Assembly (NCBI GenBank): GCA_030144725.1
Contig: JASKMD010000005.1
Coordinates: 3,757,404-3,821,403, forward strand
Length of the DNA stretch: 64,000 nt
Direction: 5' to 3'
Origin: Haematococcus lacustris
Taxonomy: Eukaryota; Chlorophyta; Chlorophyceae; Chlamydomonadales; Haematococcaceae
In this document: in pieces, positions 42,046 to 52,729 of the stretch
Layout: every line of letters begins with the position of its first letter
How positions within the stretch are numbered: the first letter of the stretch is position 1
Translations under genes and position numbers: made by a program
The notes under the pieces: model-generated
Told to the model about the DNA's origin: nothing
The model's database searches: none
Seen by the model: the letters and a program-made list of their open reading frames with translations, nothing else

Positions 42046-42679
42046 CCAAGCAGGAGCAACACTCGTGTGGAGTCAACAGGCCGGGCAGCCATACAGGCCG
42101 GGCAGCCATGTCGACGGTAGAGCTACGGTGATTCAGGTATCGTCGCGCAGACAAGGGCTTCAGAATTCCACAGGCTGCCTGACCTATCAAGTGTGGCTAC
42201 CCCTCGATCGTTTGAATATCAGCGACCTTTGCGCCTTTGATATTCTTGCCCCCTCCCGGCCTCGCCCCGTCCTGCCCCGTGCTTCCCACGGACCGCCGCG
42301 TGCCCTTACAGCACCTCGCCGCAAGGCCGCGCCAGCAGCTGCCCGGCGCAAGGCAGCCGTGCACCAAGCCATGACCTCGCGGATCTTGCCTAACCCTAGC
42401 CACCAACCTACTTCCGACAGCGCGCCTCGACTCTCCATCAGCTGTGACACGTCCTGGGGAAAATTCAAATTTTGACGAACGGAGCCCATAGGCCACGGAT
42501 AGCAGTTGCGCCTGGTGGGTTGCAATCGTCCTTTTGCGCTGCATCCCGCTGATGGTTGTGCCTGGCCTGAAGCCTGTGGCGCCCTCCACATTAAATGTGC
42601 TTGAGACGCAAGCTTGCTATTGGGTGCTAACTGTTGTAAGGTCGTACGGGTCAGAACGCCTATCGCAGCACCGTGCAGC
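42046..42679. other. Intergenic, no gene recognised
   Basis: Open frames of 130-165 codons on the minus strand overlap in several frames and show no domain. No RNA gene was seen. Confidence 0.3.
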
Positions 42680-45660
42680 ATCACGTGACAGTCCAGTCGA
42701 GCGCGACGGTGGCGGAAGGTGCATCTATAGTCCTAGTTATATCTAGTAAGTGGCGCAGCACCATTAAAAGCGGCATGCCCCATAACTCGACTGACCGGAA
42801 TTTGGTCTTCCTGTGACTGGCGCCAGGCACTAGCAAGGGCTCCATCCGCGACCATTGTCACACACATGTGTCCGTAGCAAACACATCTACACAATAGGTA
42901 AGGTTGCTGCAACATGCAAGTGAGGTGTGAGTGACAGCATCACAGCAAGCCCATGGCACGCCCAGCCATGCCACAGCCATATTTACAAATGAAATGGTAT
43001 GCCCCTTGGCTAGTGGCCTGCTTGCATCCAAACGAAATTGCAGCCCAGGTTTCATGTGGCGCTGACGATGCGTTCATCACTAACATGGGTATGTGACCTC
43101 CTAACCTCATGTCCTCTCACTACCACCATGTGCCATCCTATTCGGCTGCAGGAAGGCATGCCACGGTGTCTCTGTTGAGGTGTGTGATGGCAAGCATGGG
43201 TCTAGTTGGTGACAGGTGACATGTGCACCGCTAGAGCATCCAACCAGTCAACTATGTGCATGTTCCGCACTGGCTTCACGGTGGGCTGCCCATTGCCCAC
43301 CACAGCCCACAACTCTTGCAGCTGGTTTTTCAGCAACTTTGAGGTGGTTGGTGGCAACTTTGAGGTGGTTGGTGGCAGCAATCGCAGGTGGCGCACCTGC
43401 CGCCGCAGTGCCTCTGCTGCCTCATCCACGTTTGCCTTCACCCGGGCTGGTAGAGGCGCAGGTAGAGGTGGCAGCGGCAGCGGCGGATGCACCAGCAGTG
43501 GGGCAAAGTGAGGTTGCAGAGGAGGGGGGCGCAGCTCTGGGGGAGGGGGTGTCAGCTGCGGGTGTGGATGACAGGATGGCAGCTGCAGCTGCGGGAGGAG
43601 GAGGAGGGCCTGCGGAGGGAGGGTCGGCGGGAGGGGTGGTGGGTGTAGGAGGAGGGGTTGGAGGAGGGGTGGGGCTGATGCTTGGAGGAGGAGTGGAGGA
43701 GGAGGAGTTGAGTGGGGGCTCGGAGGCGGAGTGGAGGAGGAGAATGCTTGGAGGAGGAGGAGTTGAGTGGGGTGTTGGTTCAGTGCTGGGAGGTGGTGAA
43801 AGGTGGCCGGCAAGCGGACAGCCGGTAGGTAAGGGAGGGCATGAGCTGCCCACGAGTGCTTCTGGCCATGGGATGCCAGGAAGGCCTGGAGGCAAGCTGT
43901 CTACACGCAACGAGTCACGTGCCCATGTGTCACTGGACTGCCACAGCCGCCCGTTGCCCGATAGAACGCTGCACGCACAACAAAGGGGGCATCTGACTTG
44001 AGTGCAAGTGAGAGCTAGTGCATGTCAGTGCATGTGAGCGATTGTTGATGCTGATGTTGAGGTATCTTACCATGAAGCTTTGCGGTTTGAAGGTGACATT
44101 GGTTCCCTGGTAAGGCTATGTGGCAAAGGAAGAAGGGTCCTGCATGACGAGCAAGATCGAGGCAGGGTTGAGGGCTGAAGTTGTTGTTTGTAGTAGCCGT
44201 TCTCTACCTGCTGTCGTAAACGCATGTCATTCCATAGTATTGAGGAGCTTTGTAAGTACCAACCTGTCGCTCAGCTTTAATGTCGCCCCCTGCCCAGCAA
44301 ATTGTAGGCCGTGCCGGATAGCGGCTACTTCCAACTCCATGGAATGTTCATCCTTCTGATGCTGCAACAGTTGTGCCCTTGAAACCTGCAAGAAACACAC
44401 AAAATATAAAATATAGCATGCACCATGGGGCATGAACCCTGCACTAAGGATCTGGAACAAGGAGGTCTACAGGAACATGTGAACAAACAAACATATGATG
44501 CATGGCCACTAACCTCCAACCGTGATTGTGTGGCGGGCCCCTCGCTGCTGCCGGACACCGGGCGTTGTGCGGCAGTTGCAGCCACATGCGTCAGCCCAGC
44601 CCCCTGCCCCTGCAGCCCCGCCCCTCCCTGCCCCTTGCTGCTGTCAGCTGCCAGGATGGTGGGTGGACGCCGGGCAGGACATGCAGCCACATGCGCCAGC
44701 CCAGCCCCCTGCCCCTGTAGCCCCGCCCCTCCCTGCCCCTTGCTGCTGTCAGCTGCTGGGAGGGTGGGTGGACACCGGGCAGAAGGAGTTGAGTCCCCCA
44801 CCATCCTGGCTGTAGGCGTTGGCAACCCCTGCTGGTCATGGAAGAACGATGGTGCTTCATTTGCAACTTGATGCCGTATCTGACAAAGCTGTACACAGTC
44901 AACGTGAGCAATGAGGGCGAGGTCTTTGGCTTCACAAGCCGCCTTCAACTGGCTGTCCACAACACTAGCTGGCCCAATGACATGCAGCTTGTACTCGTGG
45001 GCACGAGTGAGGCTACCCTTAAGGCGCAAGGCTTCATGACGCAATCGCCATGCCACCTCCATCCCATCCTCCCCCTGGTGCACACCCACAGCTACCCATG
45101 CATTGTACACCCTGGTGACGTTGGGGCAAGTGCACTTGCAACAGAGCACGCATTTGCCCTGGTTGGGGTGCTTGAACCTTGGCATGCCTTCCTGCAGCCG
45201 AATAGGATGGCACATAGTGGTAGTGAGAGAACATAAGGTTGGTGGATTGCATACCCATGTTAGTGTTGAACGCATCGTCAGCGCCACATGAAACCTGGGC
45301 TGCAATTTCATTTGGGTGCAAGCAGGCCACTAGCTAAGGGGCATACCATTTCATTTGTAAATATGGCTGTGGCATGGCTGGGCGTGCTACGGGCTTGTTG
45401 TGGAGCTGTCACTCACACCTCACTTGCATGTTGCAGCAACCTTACCTGTTGTGTAGATGTGTTTGCTACGGACACATGTGTGTGCCAACGGTCGCGGATG
45501 GAGCCCTTGCTAGTGCCTGGCGCCAGTCAGAGAAACACCGAATTCTGGTCAGTCAAGGCATGGGGCATGTCGCGTTTATTGGTATTACGCCACGTACTTG
45601 AGCAAACTAGGACTATTGATGCACCTCCGGCTCTTGTTGCGCTCGACAGGACAGTCACGT
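42680..45660. repeat. Large inverted repeat (about 0.49-kb arms, 2-kb spacer)
   Basis: The left arm 42680-43169 and right arm 45180-45660 are reverse complements with scattered differences. Shared landmarks are TCACGTGAC at the outer ends, GGCGCCAGGCACTAGCAAG, and GGCTGCAGGAAGGCATGCC at the inner ends. The spacer holds Pro-rich and unrecognised frames and a tandem duplication of about 100 bp (44570-44780). It may be two opposed copies of a transposon end or a hairpin-RNA source. No clear target duplication was found. Confidence 0.8.
44325..45311 (-). CDS. Unrecognised protein, probably transposon-derived
   Basis: A 328-codon frame runs from within the right inverted-repeat arm into the spacer. 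Its N-terminal part comes from the repeat arm, followed by a Cys-rich segment KCVLCCKCTCPN that could bind zinc. A helical stretch follows (HEALRLKGSLTRAHEYKLHV). The C-terminal half contains a tandem duplication rich in Gly/Gln/Ala, which looks non-functional. The first residue is not clearly the true start. I do not recognise a family. Position inside a repeat pair suggests a mobile-element origin. Confidence 0.25.
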   Translation of the reverse strand: MKLQPRFHVALTMRSTLTWVCNPPTLCSLTTTMCHPIRLQEGMPRFKHPNQGKCVLCCKCTCPNVTRVYNAWVAVGVHQGEDGMEVAWRLRHEALRLKGSLTRAHEYKLHVIGPASVVDSQLKAACEAKDLALIAHVDCVQLCQIRHQVANEAPSFFHDQQGLPTPTARMVGDSTPSARCPPTLPAADSSKGQGGAGLQGQGAGLAHVAACPARRPPTILAADSSKGQGGAGLQGQGAGLTHVAATAAQRPVSGSSEGPATQSRLEVSGHASYVCLFTCSCRPPCSRSLVQGSCPMVHAIFYILCVSCRFQGHNCCSIRRMNIPWSWK

Positions 45661-45724
45661 GATTTTGTAACGGGTCGCTGGAACAATGTGTGCGATGCCC
45701 AGTGATAGAGACCACTATTATAAG

Positions 45725-47108
45725 CAGGGTTGTGACTTTGCGTTCTTTCACTTTTGCATTCTTTCATTCTTGCATGAAATCGATGAAATTTCAATGCAAG
45801 AATGAAAGACTTGAAACGGCATGAAAACGCGTGGTTGCCGTGAGAGTTTTGGCCTGAAACTTTGCACACAGCCCTGTTTAACATCTGTCAAACCAATGCA
45901 ACAATCAGGATACGATTTGGTGCACCACATCCACCAAAACCAACACCACACCAACAATAACACCACCAACAATAACACCACCACCAACAACAACAAGACC
46001 ACCACACCACACCACACCACCACCACCAAGCCATCAAGTACCCCACCGTTGCTGATACTCCCCCACCGTTGCCTAGAGTGGGCTGGCTGGTCGCTACTGC
46101 TAGCGCCCGCTCCATGCTGCCCGCCCAAGGCTGGCCTTTAGGGAGGAGGAAATTGGCTGCCACTCTTGGGTGCCGCTCCTGGCTGCCCGCTCTAGGCTGC
46201 CCGCTTCAGGCTGCCCGCTCCAGGCTGCCCGCTCCAGGCTGCCCGCTCTAGGCTGCTACGCCAAGGGCTGTTGGGTAGGGTAGAGAGGGGGCTACGGCGT
46301 GTGTTGTGGGATGGGGGGAGGGTAGGTGGGTTGGCAGACTCGGAGGTGGCGGTGGTGGGAAGGGGGAGGGAAGGGGGGAGGGGGGAGGGGGCAAGTGTGA
46401 CCATAAGACCTGCAGCCAATAAGGGGCATCCTTGCAATCAGGCTGGACATTGGGGGCCATTCATGTGCAGGGGCCGGGCACTTACAGTTTTGATCCATGT
46501 TATTATGCCTTGCTCTGCCGCCTTGACTGCAACCACCCAACCACACCTGCCACACACGTGCTACCTCAGATCACGCGTCATGTTGCACCTGCAAGCAATT
46601 AATAGCTAAAGGGCAATGGCTGCAGTGTCCTCAGAGCACCTTACAGCGGCTTCCTGGGCTTTTCATGGCACTTGCAAGTGATGCTCCAAGCGGTTCATGG
46701 CGCCAGCAAGTGCGTTTTCAAGCGCGTGATGTTATTGATGAACATGTCCTCGTCGCACTGGAGGCAAATCCCACAGTCCTCCGTTGCGCTCTGATCCAAC
46801 TGCTGCGCGGGCAGTGCGACGCCTCTTCCCGTTAAGTTGTATAGGGGTCGCATTGCCCAGGCCAATCACGTTGTGCTGGAGCACCCGTGGCAATGCCAAC
46901 AAAGGGCCAGAGAAAGCAGCAATGCGGCCACGAGCATTCTGTTGATGGCCACTAGTTGCCGCGACAGCCTCAGCCATCGGGCTCTACTCGTGCTGCCGGG
47001 TGCTGGGGACTACCGGGATTTTTCATTCTTGCAATGAAATGTTGCATTTTTGCACGTGAAAGGTTTCACTGCAAGATTTCATGAAATACTGCAATTTTCA
47101 CAACCCTG
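45725..47108 (-). mobile_element. hAT-type transposon remnant
   Basis: This 1,384-bp element has 11-bp terminal inverted repeats, CAGGGTTGTGA. It is flanked by a perfect 8-bp target duplication, ATTATAAG (45717-45724 and 47109-47116). CAGGG termini with 8-bp duplications are diagnostic of hAT elements. Subterminal regions contain a palindrome built on TTTCATTCTTGCAT. A BED-type zinc finger remnant lies inside on the minus strand. The transposase core is absent, so the copy is non-autonomous. Confidence 0.85.
46695..46790 (-). pseudogene. BED zinc-finger fragment of a hAT transposase
   Basis: The minus-strand frame ending in TGA at 46697-46695 reads CGICLQC, then about 10 residues, then NITRLKTHLLAP. 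This fits the C-X2-C...N-x2-RLK-x-HL pattern of BED fingers at the N-terminus of hAT transposases. The downstream catalytic region is missing. Confidence 0.55.
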
Positions 47109-47521
47109 ATTATAAGCTCACCCGCGAGGGAACATGTTCGCCCACCACCATCGCGGCCGTACTAGAGGCCAGCGACACAGACACGGCTTGAGCTATAGAG
47201 CGGGATGGTGCAAACGCGATGTCCTGGGGTGGCCTGTGTGACCCAAACTGACCCATGCGAACAATTTATCAGGCGTGTCACAGCTGACTCTCCATCATCA
47301 GCGGCACTGTCACGATGTCACGGCGCCCCTGCCCCTGCTCCCGCCCCCCGCCCCCCGCCCCTGCCCCCACTCGTTCCCGCAGCTGGCCCGGCCACCGCCC
47401 CCACCCCCGCCCCTGCCCCATCACCATCTCACCATCACCATCTCATTGTAACGATGAGGACAATAATGTATTTACAACATTCATCAGCACCCCTCCCCCC
47501 ACCCCCTTGCCCACTGCCCCC

Positions 47522-47780
47522 TGCTTATGCGCTGATGTGATTGATCCCTGCCTGCTCCCGCCCGCCCTCCTTTGTACATTCCCCTTCCAGCACACATGCG
47601 ACACCAAGAGGAACTGCACGGAGGCGATCCCCCAAGTGGTACTGATGTTTTTCCTTAGTCCAGTGTCTATGGGGTCTGATTCTTTCTTAGCTGCCCAGAC
47701 GGCTTTGCCATGTGCTGAACACAGCATGCAGCACAGTAGGGGTCTCTTCACTAACAGAACATGACCGCAATGTGGCTCCT
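47522..47780 (+). repeat. Dispersed repeat, copy 2 (upstream of the COX7C-like gene)
   Basis: Same-orientation copy of 41352-41640, lacking its roughly 45-bp extra block. It ends about 90 bp before the COX7C-like start codon, so it may contribute promoter or 5' UTR sequence. Confidence 0.85.
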
Positions 47781-47870
47781 TGATAAAACTTTAGGTTTGA
47801 GAGTGACATAAGCTCTCGCCTGCGTGACACACTGCACGAAACAGCTGCTGCCTTGCTGCACTGTGCCACG

Positions 47871-48328
47871 ATGTCAGTCCGTCGCGCAGCTCAGAGCCTG
47901 GCTCAGCTGGGCCTGACCAGGGGTATTCGCACGAGCGCGGCAGCGCGAGGAGGCAAGGGGGATGCCCCAAATCATGACTTGATCGTATATGGGCCTGGCA
48001 CCCACGGCATTCAGCCAGGCTACAACTATGTGAGTTCCGGCAGCAACGCGTGACAATCATGTTGCCCGCTGGTCACGCTCTACCGAACACTGCAATGTGG
48101 ACGCAGGACTGGGAGCATGGCCCTCACTACCTGCGTCCCGACACGGTGAGTGCCCTGTACATTATTATGGATCACTGTAGACTGCGGACAAATGCACCTT
48201 TGTCATCGTCGCAGATTCCCAACTTTACTACTAAGTACGCCATCGCCATGCCGATGATGTACGTGGTGGCCTTCGGTATCCCAGTTTTTGCTGTGTGGTG
48301 GCAGCAGAGCAAGCTGAAGACAGCATAA
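47871..48328 (+). CDS. Small mitochondrial inner-membrane protein, COX7C-like
   Basis: Three exons (47871-48029, 48107-48145, 48215-48328) with phase-0 junctions encode 103 residues. The N-terminus is a presequence-like amphipathic region (MSVRRAAQSLAQLGLTRGIR) ending near TSAAARGG. The mature part has GPGTHGIQPGYNY and HGPHYLRPDTIPNFTTKYA, then one membrane helix (IAMPMMYVVAFGIPVFAVWW) and a basic tail QQSKLK. A short matrix tail with a PF/PNF motif before one helix and a K-rich end resembles cytochrome c oxidase subunit 7C (yeast Cox8). A different small respiratory-chain subunit is possible. The mitochondrial location is inferred from the presequence. Confidence 0.6.
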
Positions 48329-49059
48329 GCTTAAAAAGCCACAGGTCAGCCTGCCAGAAGCACAAGGACATGTTGCAACCTGCCTACCCCGTGCAATGGT
48401 GGGATGCCCCAGCAGAGGTGCTTCATTGCAACCACAGCTAATGACAGCATGGTAACCAGCGCGATTGAAATAGCCCAACGCTAGCCAGCTGCCAGTTTGA
48501 CAACAACACAAGGCTTGTCAAGGTTGCCACTGGTGGAAGCAGGCTTCTGCACAGGCAAGGACCGGTTGCTGCTGTTCCCCATGGTGTGGACCTCCCCTCT
48601 AGTCAATGAGTCGACTTATGTGCATGCAACACTCCCCCCATGTACTACATCAACACCCCTACACACAAGGAAAGCGCTGCCAGGGTGTTGGCTGGTGGGC
48701 AGCCTCTAGGGGGCGCCCAGGTCCACCTACTGTTGTGTCATGGATGCGCTGGACAGACTAGATTGTATGTGGTACATCATGCCGCATACAGGATGGTGGG
48801 TCCATCTAGTTGTACAGGGAGAGTAGGGAGCGTCTCATCTACGCACCTGATCTTAATTATAACCGTCAAATCTAGCACTATCTAGCAAATCTAACAAGTG
48901 TTAGTTTAAGTCTCGAACTTTTTCGTCCAATAGCCAACAGGTTATGGGCTCGGTCATCAGTGCCCAGCCGAAATGCAGCCTTTGGCTCAAGCTACATGTG
49001 ATCATCTTACAACTTTTTCACACGTTACAGCCCTTTTACGCCGAACGTCCCTCTCAAAA
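48329..49059. other. COX7C-like 3' flank and intergenic
   Basis: No gene or RNA was recognised. A 143-codon plus-strand frame starting at 48944 runs across the transposon terminus at 49060 and is therefore unlikely to be a gene. Confidence 0.35.
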
Positions 49060-51737
49060 TCAGGGCCTCCCAACCCCCTTGAAAAGGGGGTGTGTCCGTT
49101 TCACGCGGTTTATTTCTCGTACAGTTTGCGGATTGATCAACGAAGCACATCAGTATGTAGAGGGCTCGCTTGGCTACACGCTACGGCTGTCCTGGGCGTC
49201 CATGACTATGTATATGATGCACTGCTTAGGCGTGAACCCGGCCTATATTTTGTGGGCAGATATCACCATGCACGCCTCCTCCACCCTCGACCTTCTTAAT
49301 GACGCCGTGATGAAGCAAATGCAAGTATGTGTGCAGTCGCGCTTTGTGTTGCGATGGCCGGATCCGCGAGTTTGAAACCTAAGAAGCTGAAATGCCTCTT
49401 TAACGCACGCACACCACTGCTGATGCTGCGTCTAGAACGGCCGCATATTTCTTAACATCTATTAGCTTTCAGGCGTGCTTTGTGTGTTGCAGGCTGGACT
49501 CCACTGCGTGGTTTGAGCTCGGTGCTGCCCCAAAGAACTCCACTAGGTGTGTGCGTAGGCCTGGACTGCACGGCTGGCCAGCTGCCAGCTCCAGGATGTC
49601 GTCAAGGAAATCCTGCAGCGTGCCATACGGGTCAAAGACGGCAGGGTCGAATGGCAGAAACTGCAGGGTCGAATGGCAGAAACGAGCTTTGGCTTGGCAG
49701 CCGCCCATTGTTGGGGGCCTTCCAAGGCCAAGGGGTTGGGGTCCCAGTGCTTCTTGGTGAGGCTGCACAACTGCTCAATGCTGAGGGCTAGCTGCGCTTG
49801 CAAACCCTGTCTGCCCCAGCCCTCTGCCTTGCCCCATGTTGTCATTGCCTTGTGCAACGCGTTGTGAATCTGGTGGCTGACGCATGGCCAGAAGATGATG
49901 AGGGCCAGCCCTTGCTGTCTGCGCAAGGCATTGATGCTGACAGCCAACCCGCTGATGCGCCCAATATTGCCAGCTGCGCTGTCCACTGTGATGCTGGCTA
50001 GAGACCCCCATACCCCTTGCTTCTTGCAGACGTCCACAAACTGCTGAACAGCTGGGTATGACGAGCTGTCTGGACACTTCCTGACGGCCACCACCCGCGC
50101 CTTCACCTCAAGTTGGGGGGTCGGAGATGGCATCTCCTGTACCTCAGGTGTGCGCGCAGTGGGCAGGGGGGCTGGGGCAGGGCTGGGGGAGCCAGCCGCA
50201 GCAGCTGGGGCAGGGCTGGGGGAGCCAACCGCAGCAGCTGGGGCAGGGGTGGGGGAGCCAGCCGCAACAGTTGGGCTAGGGCTGAAGCAACGGACAGCTG
50301 CAGTCACACGGTAGAGCACAACCTTGCCGTGTGCAGGGATAGTGCAGCCGTCCAACTGCACGTGAACGGCGAATGATCGCCGCAGCCAGACTGCAATCAC
50401 ATGGGCACACACAAGTAGTTTAGACTTTGCACACGTTCCTGCCTGCCTGCTGCCTGGCCATGTGACCCATGTGTGAAGCTAACATCCTTGCAATGGCATG
50501 CCATGCCATGCCATGCCCCCTACCCCTTACCAACCTGTGTGGGCCTCGTGTATGTAGGTCTGGAGCAAGTCATGGTTGCGCCGGTGGGTGGTGGCACTGG
50601 CCTGCCGGCCTGGATCGGCTCCAGGGAAAACAGCCCCAACGACAGCAGTGCACAGGGTGCCCAACTGTTCTGCTGAGACGCCTGGGAGGCTGGGTGGGCG
50701 GGCCGCTGCCAGGTCTTTGTGGGCGGCCTCCAGGGCAGCCGCTGTGTCAGTGAGCTGGGCTTGTGTGCCCTGCAGCTGCTGCAAGAACGCCTCCTCCAGC
50801 TGCTCGAGCTGCTGCACCCACCCGAGCAGGTCTAACTCCCACAATTGCTCACGCTGACTTGCAAAGACCATCAGGCTGCAGTGCCGCTCTCTCAGCTGGC
50901 TGTACAGCTCCTGGGAGCTGAGAAGCTCAGCAGTGACGGCTGCATGTGCAGCGGTGAGGGCTGCATGCGCTGCGGTGAGCTGCTCCATGCTCTGGGCTGC
51001 CTCATGCCGAGCCTTAGCCTTTGCCCCGTTGGCTCTGTTTGCTCTAGTTTGTTTTGGGACGCGTGGCATGTCAAGCAAAAGGGCAGTGAGGAGGGGCTGG
51101 GAGGTGGTGGTAGGCAGCTGGGCCTGCTAGGGTGGGCTGCTGGCAGGTACTGTGGGCAGGAAACTTATGTGGTGCTTGGGCACCTGCAATTGACACGCTA
51201 AGGCTCACTGAGCTTTGAGAGTAATATTGCTTCTTCTGTCACAGCTGAGCATATGAGTAGAGTAGTCTTTGAAAGTGCGGCCAGCACAAAAATAAGACAT
51301 CTCTATGAGTTTTGGCTGGATTTTCTGACTGACAGCAAAATCCTACCTGCTCAGCGGAGCCGCAGCTGAAGCTTGGATTAGCCATTTAGGTGTGCTGAGG
51401 TGTACTCGAAAACTCCTGCATCATCAGATGTTCGTCGGGTAACATGTGCTGGCGCAGGATAGGTGGCAACTGCTGCGTGCACCTCACCTCGCGGGCTGGC
51501 AGCAGCGCCTATGCGTAGAGCACTTACAACACGCCTGCACTGCGCGATGTCTTGAGGGTGGCCGGCGGATCCCAACCACCCTGCCGACCACAATTGAAGC
51601 AGCTGCAGGTTGCTGCCAGAACTAGAGTCCGCGTTTAAGCCATGCCGCGCGGGGCTAAAGACATCGGCCTGCTCCCGGAGCAATCGGTCGCATGTGACGG
51701 TCTTACATGCCAAAACATCAGAGTTGGGAGGCCCTGA
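49060..51737 (-). mobile_element. TIR DNA transposon with transposase-like gene
   Basis: This 2,678-bp element has 15-bp perfect terminal inverted repeats (TCAGGGCCTCCCAAC). Its 7-bp flanking duplication is CTCAAAA (49053-49059 and 51738-51744). It carries a minus-strand transposase-like gene broken by a small duplication. Its termini match those of the 1.5-kb element at 34217-35709, so it is the likely transposase-source type of that family. It is hAT-like by terminal sequence and protein; the 7-bp rather than 8-bp duplication leaves the superfamily open. Confidence 0.8.
49469..51069 (-). pseudogene. hAT-like transposase, frameshifted
   Basis: Exon 1 (51069-50535) starts MPRVPKQTRANRANGAKAKA and encodes a basic N-terminus and coiled coil. 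A GT-AG intron (50534-50391) joins in phase to exon 2 from 50390. Exon 2 has a Pro/Ala spacer and then a region with ITVDSAAGNIGRISG and FWPCVSHQIHNALHKAM. These resemble the D...N and PC..H segments of hAT/DUF659-type transposase cores. A 22-bp tandem duplication at 49641-49683 shifts the frame; the open frame continues in another frame to a stop at 49471-49469. A C-terminal hAT dimerisation domain was not recognised. The family assignment is tentative. Confidence 0.5.
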
Positions 51738-51744
51738 CTCAAAA

Positions 51745-52729
51745 CCCCCGGAGTGCTTGGTTAGTGCCAAGGCTCAGGGTCGGCTAAGGATTAGGGAGGA
51801 TGTGAGGTGCGCCTGACTGTGCCTCAGGGCCTGATGGAGTGTGACATTCACTAGGGTGAGTGTGAGGTGGTGAACCACTCTTTGCCGTGCCTGCACCTCA
51901 TTTGCCCTTCACCATGAGCCGCTCATACTGTGCTGCAGTGGCCTCGTCCAGCACCACCAGCTGCACGGTGCGGGGAGCAGTGCGGGATGGGCTGGCGGCC
52001 GCCACCACAGCAGCAGCAGCTGCGCCTGCCCTGCCCCCCGCCCCCGGCAGGTGTTGGGCCAGCACTGGGGCTGACCCTGTGTATGTGTCAGGAGCATGGC
52101 TGTGGGTGGTTCCAGGGATCTGCCAGCCTGCCTCCTCCCCTGCGCTGGCTAGAGCCGGGGCGCTGGGGCTGGCTGGCTGGGTGGGTGCCACGCCCCTGGT
52201 CAGCTGCTGCTCTTGCTGCCGCTGCTCAGTTGGAGAGGCTTGCACAGCCGTGGTCTGTGAGCTGGCCACCACCAGGCGTACATGACCCAGGGGTTGGCCA
52301 GGCTCAGGCACTGTCAGGGCACCAGCTGCTGCCAGCATTCTGCGTCACCTGCGCCCATCTGCTCTACAGCCAGGCCTGGCATGGGAAAAACAATTCCAGC
52401 CAGAGGGCGCAGCTGAGGAAGCTGGCTATGAAGCTGGCCAGCCATGCAGGCCAGCACGTGTCTGTCCGTGTCTGCGTCAAGCACTGGCTGTCGAGCTGGG
52501 GAGTGGCAGGCGACTATCTCAGCCTGCTGTTGGCCAAAGGCCAGGGCTGCTGCAGTCGTGTAGACAGCCTTGGGTGGCAGCCAGGCCTGCTTGACCTCGA
52601 CCTGGTCACCAGCTCTGTCACCACCTAAGCAGGCTGAGTAGACAGAGCTGGGTCAGTAGCTTTGGCAGCGTCACAGTTGGTCACCCTGCTGTGGAATTTG
52701 CCGCTGTCTGCTGCTGCTGTCCAGTACAC
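51745..52729 (-). other. Intergenic with a possible unrecognised minus-strand gene
   Basis: On the minus strand, 52620-52340 is open for more than 90 codons (including QAWLPPKAVYTTAAALAF). It is followed by a 146-codon frame 52338-51898 ending RTVQLVVLDEATAAQYERLM. Codon choice looks plausible for this genome, but no family is recognised and exon joins are not resolved. It lies directly downstream of the Rossmann-protein gene on the same strand. Confidence 0.3.

Noticed and set aside
48944..49375. 143-codon ATG-initiated plus-strand frame
   Set aside because: It crosses the terminal repeat of the transposon at 49060 and has no recognisable domain.
51378..51770. 130-codon minus-strand frame
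   Set aside because: It spans the right terminus of the transposon; no domain.
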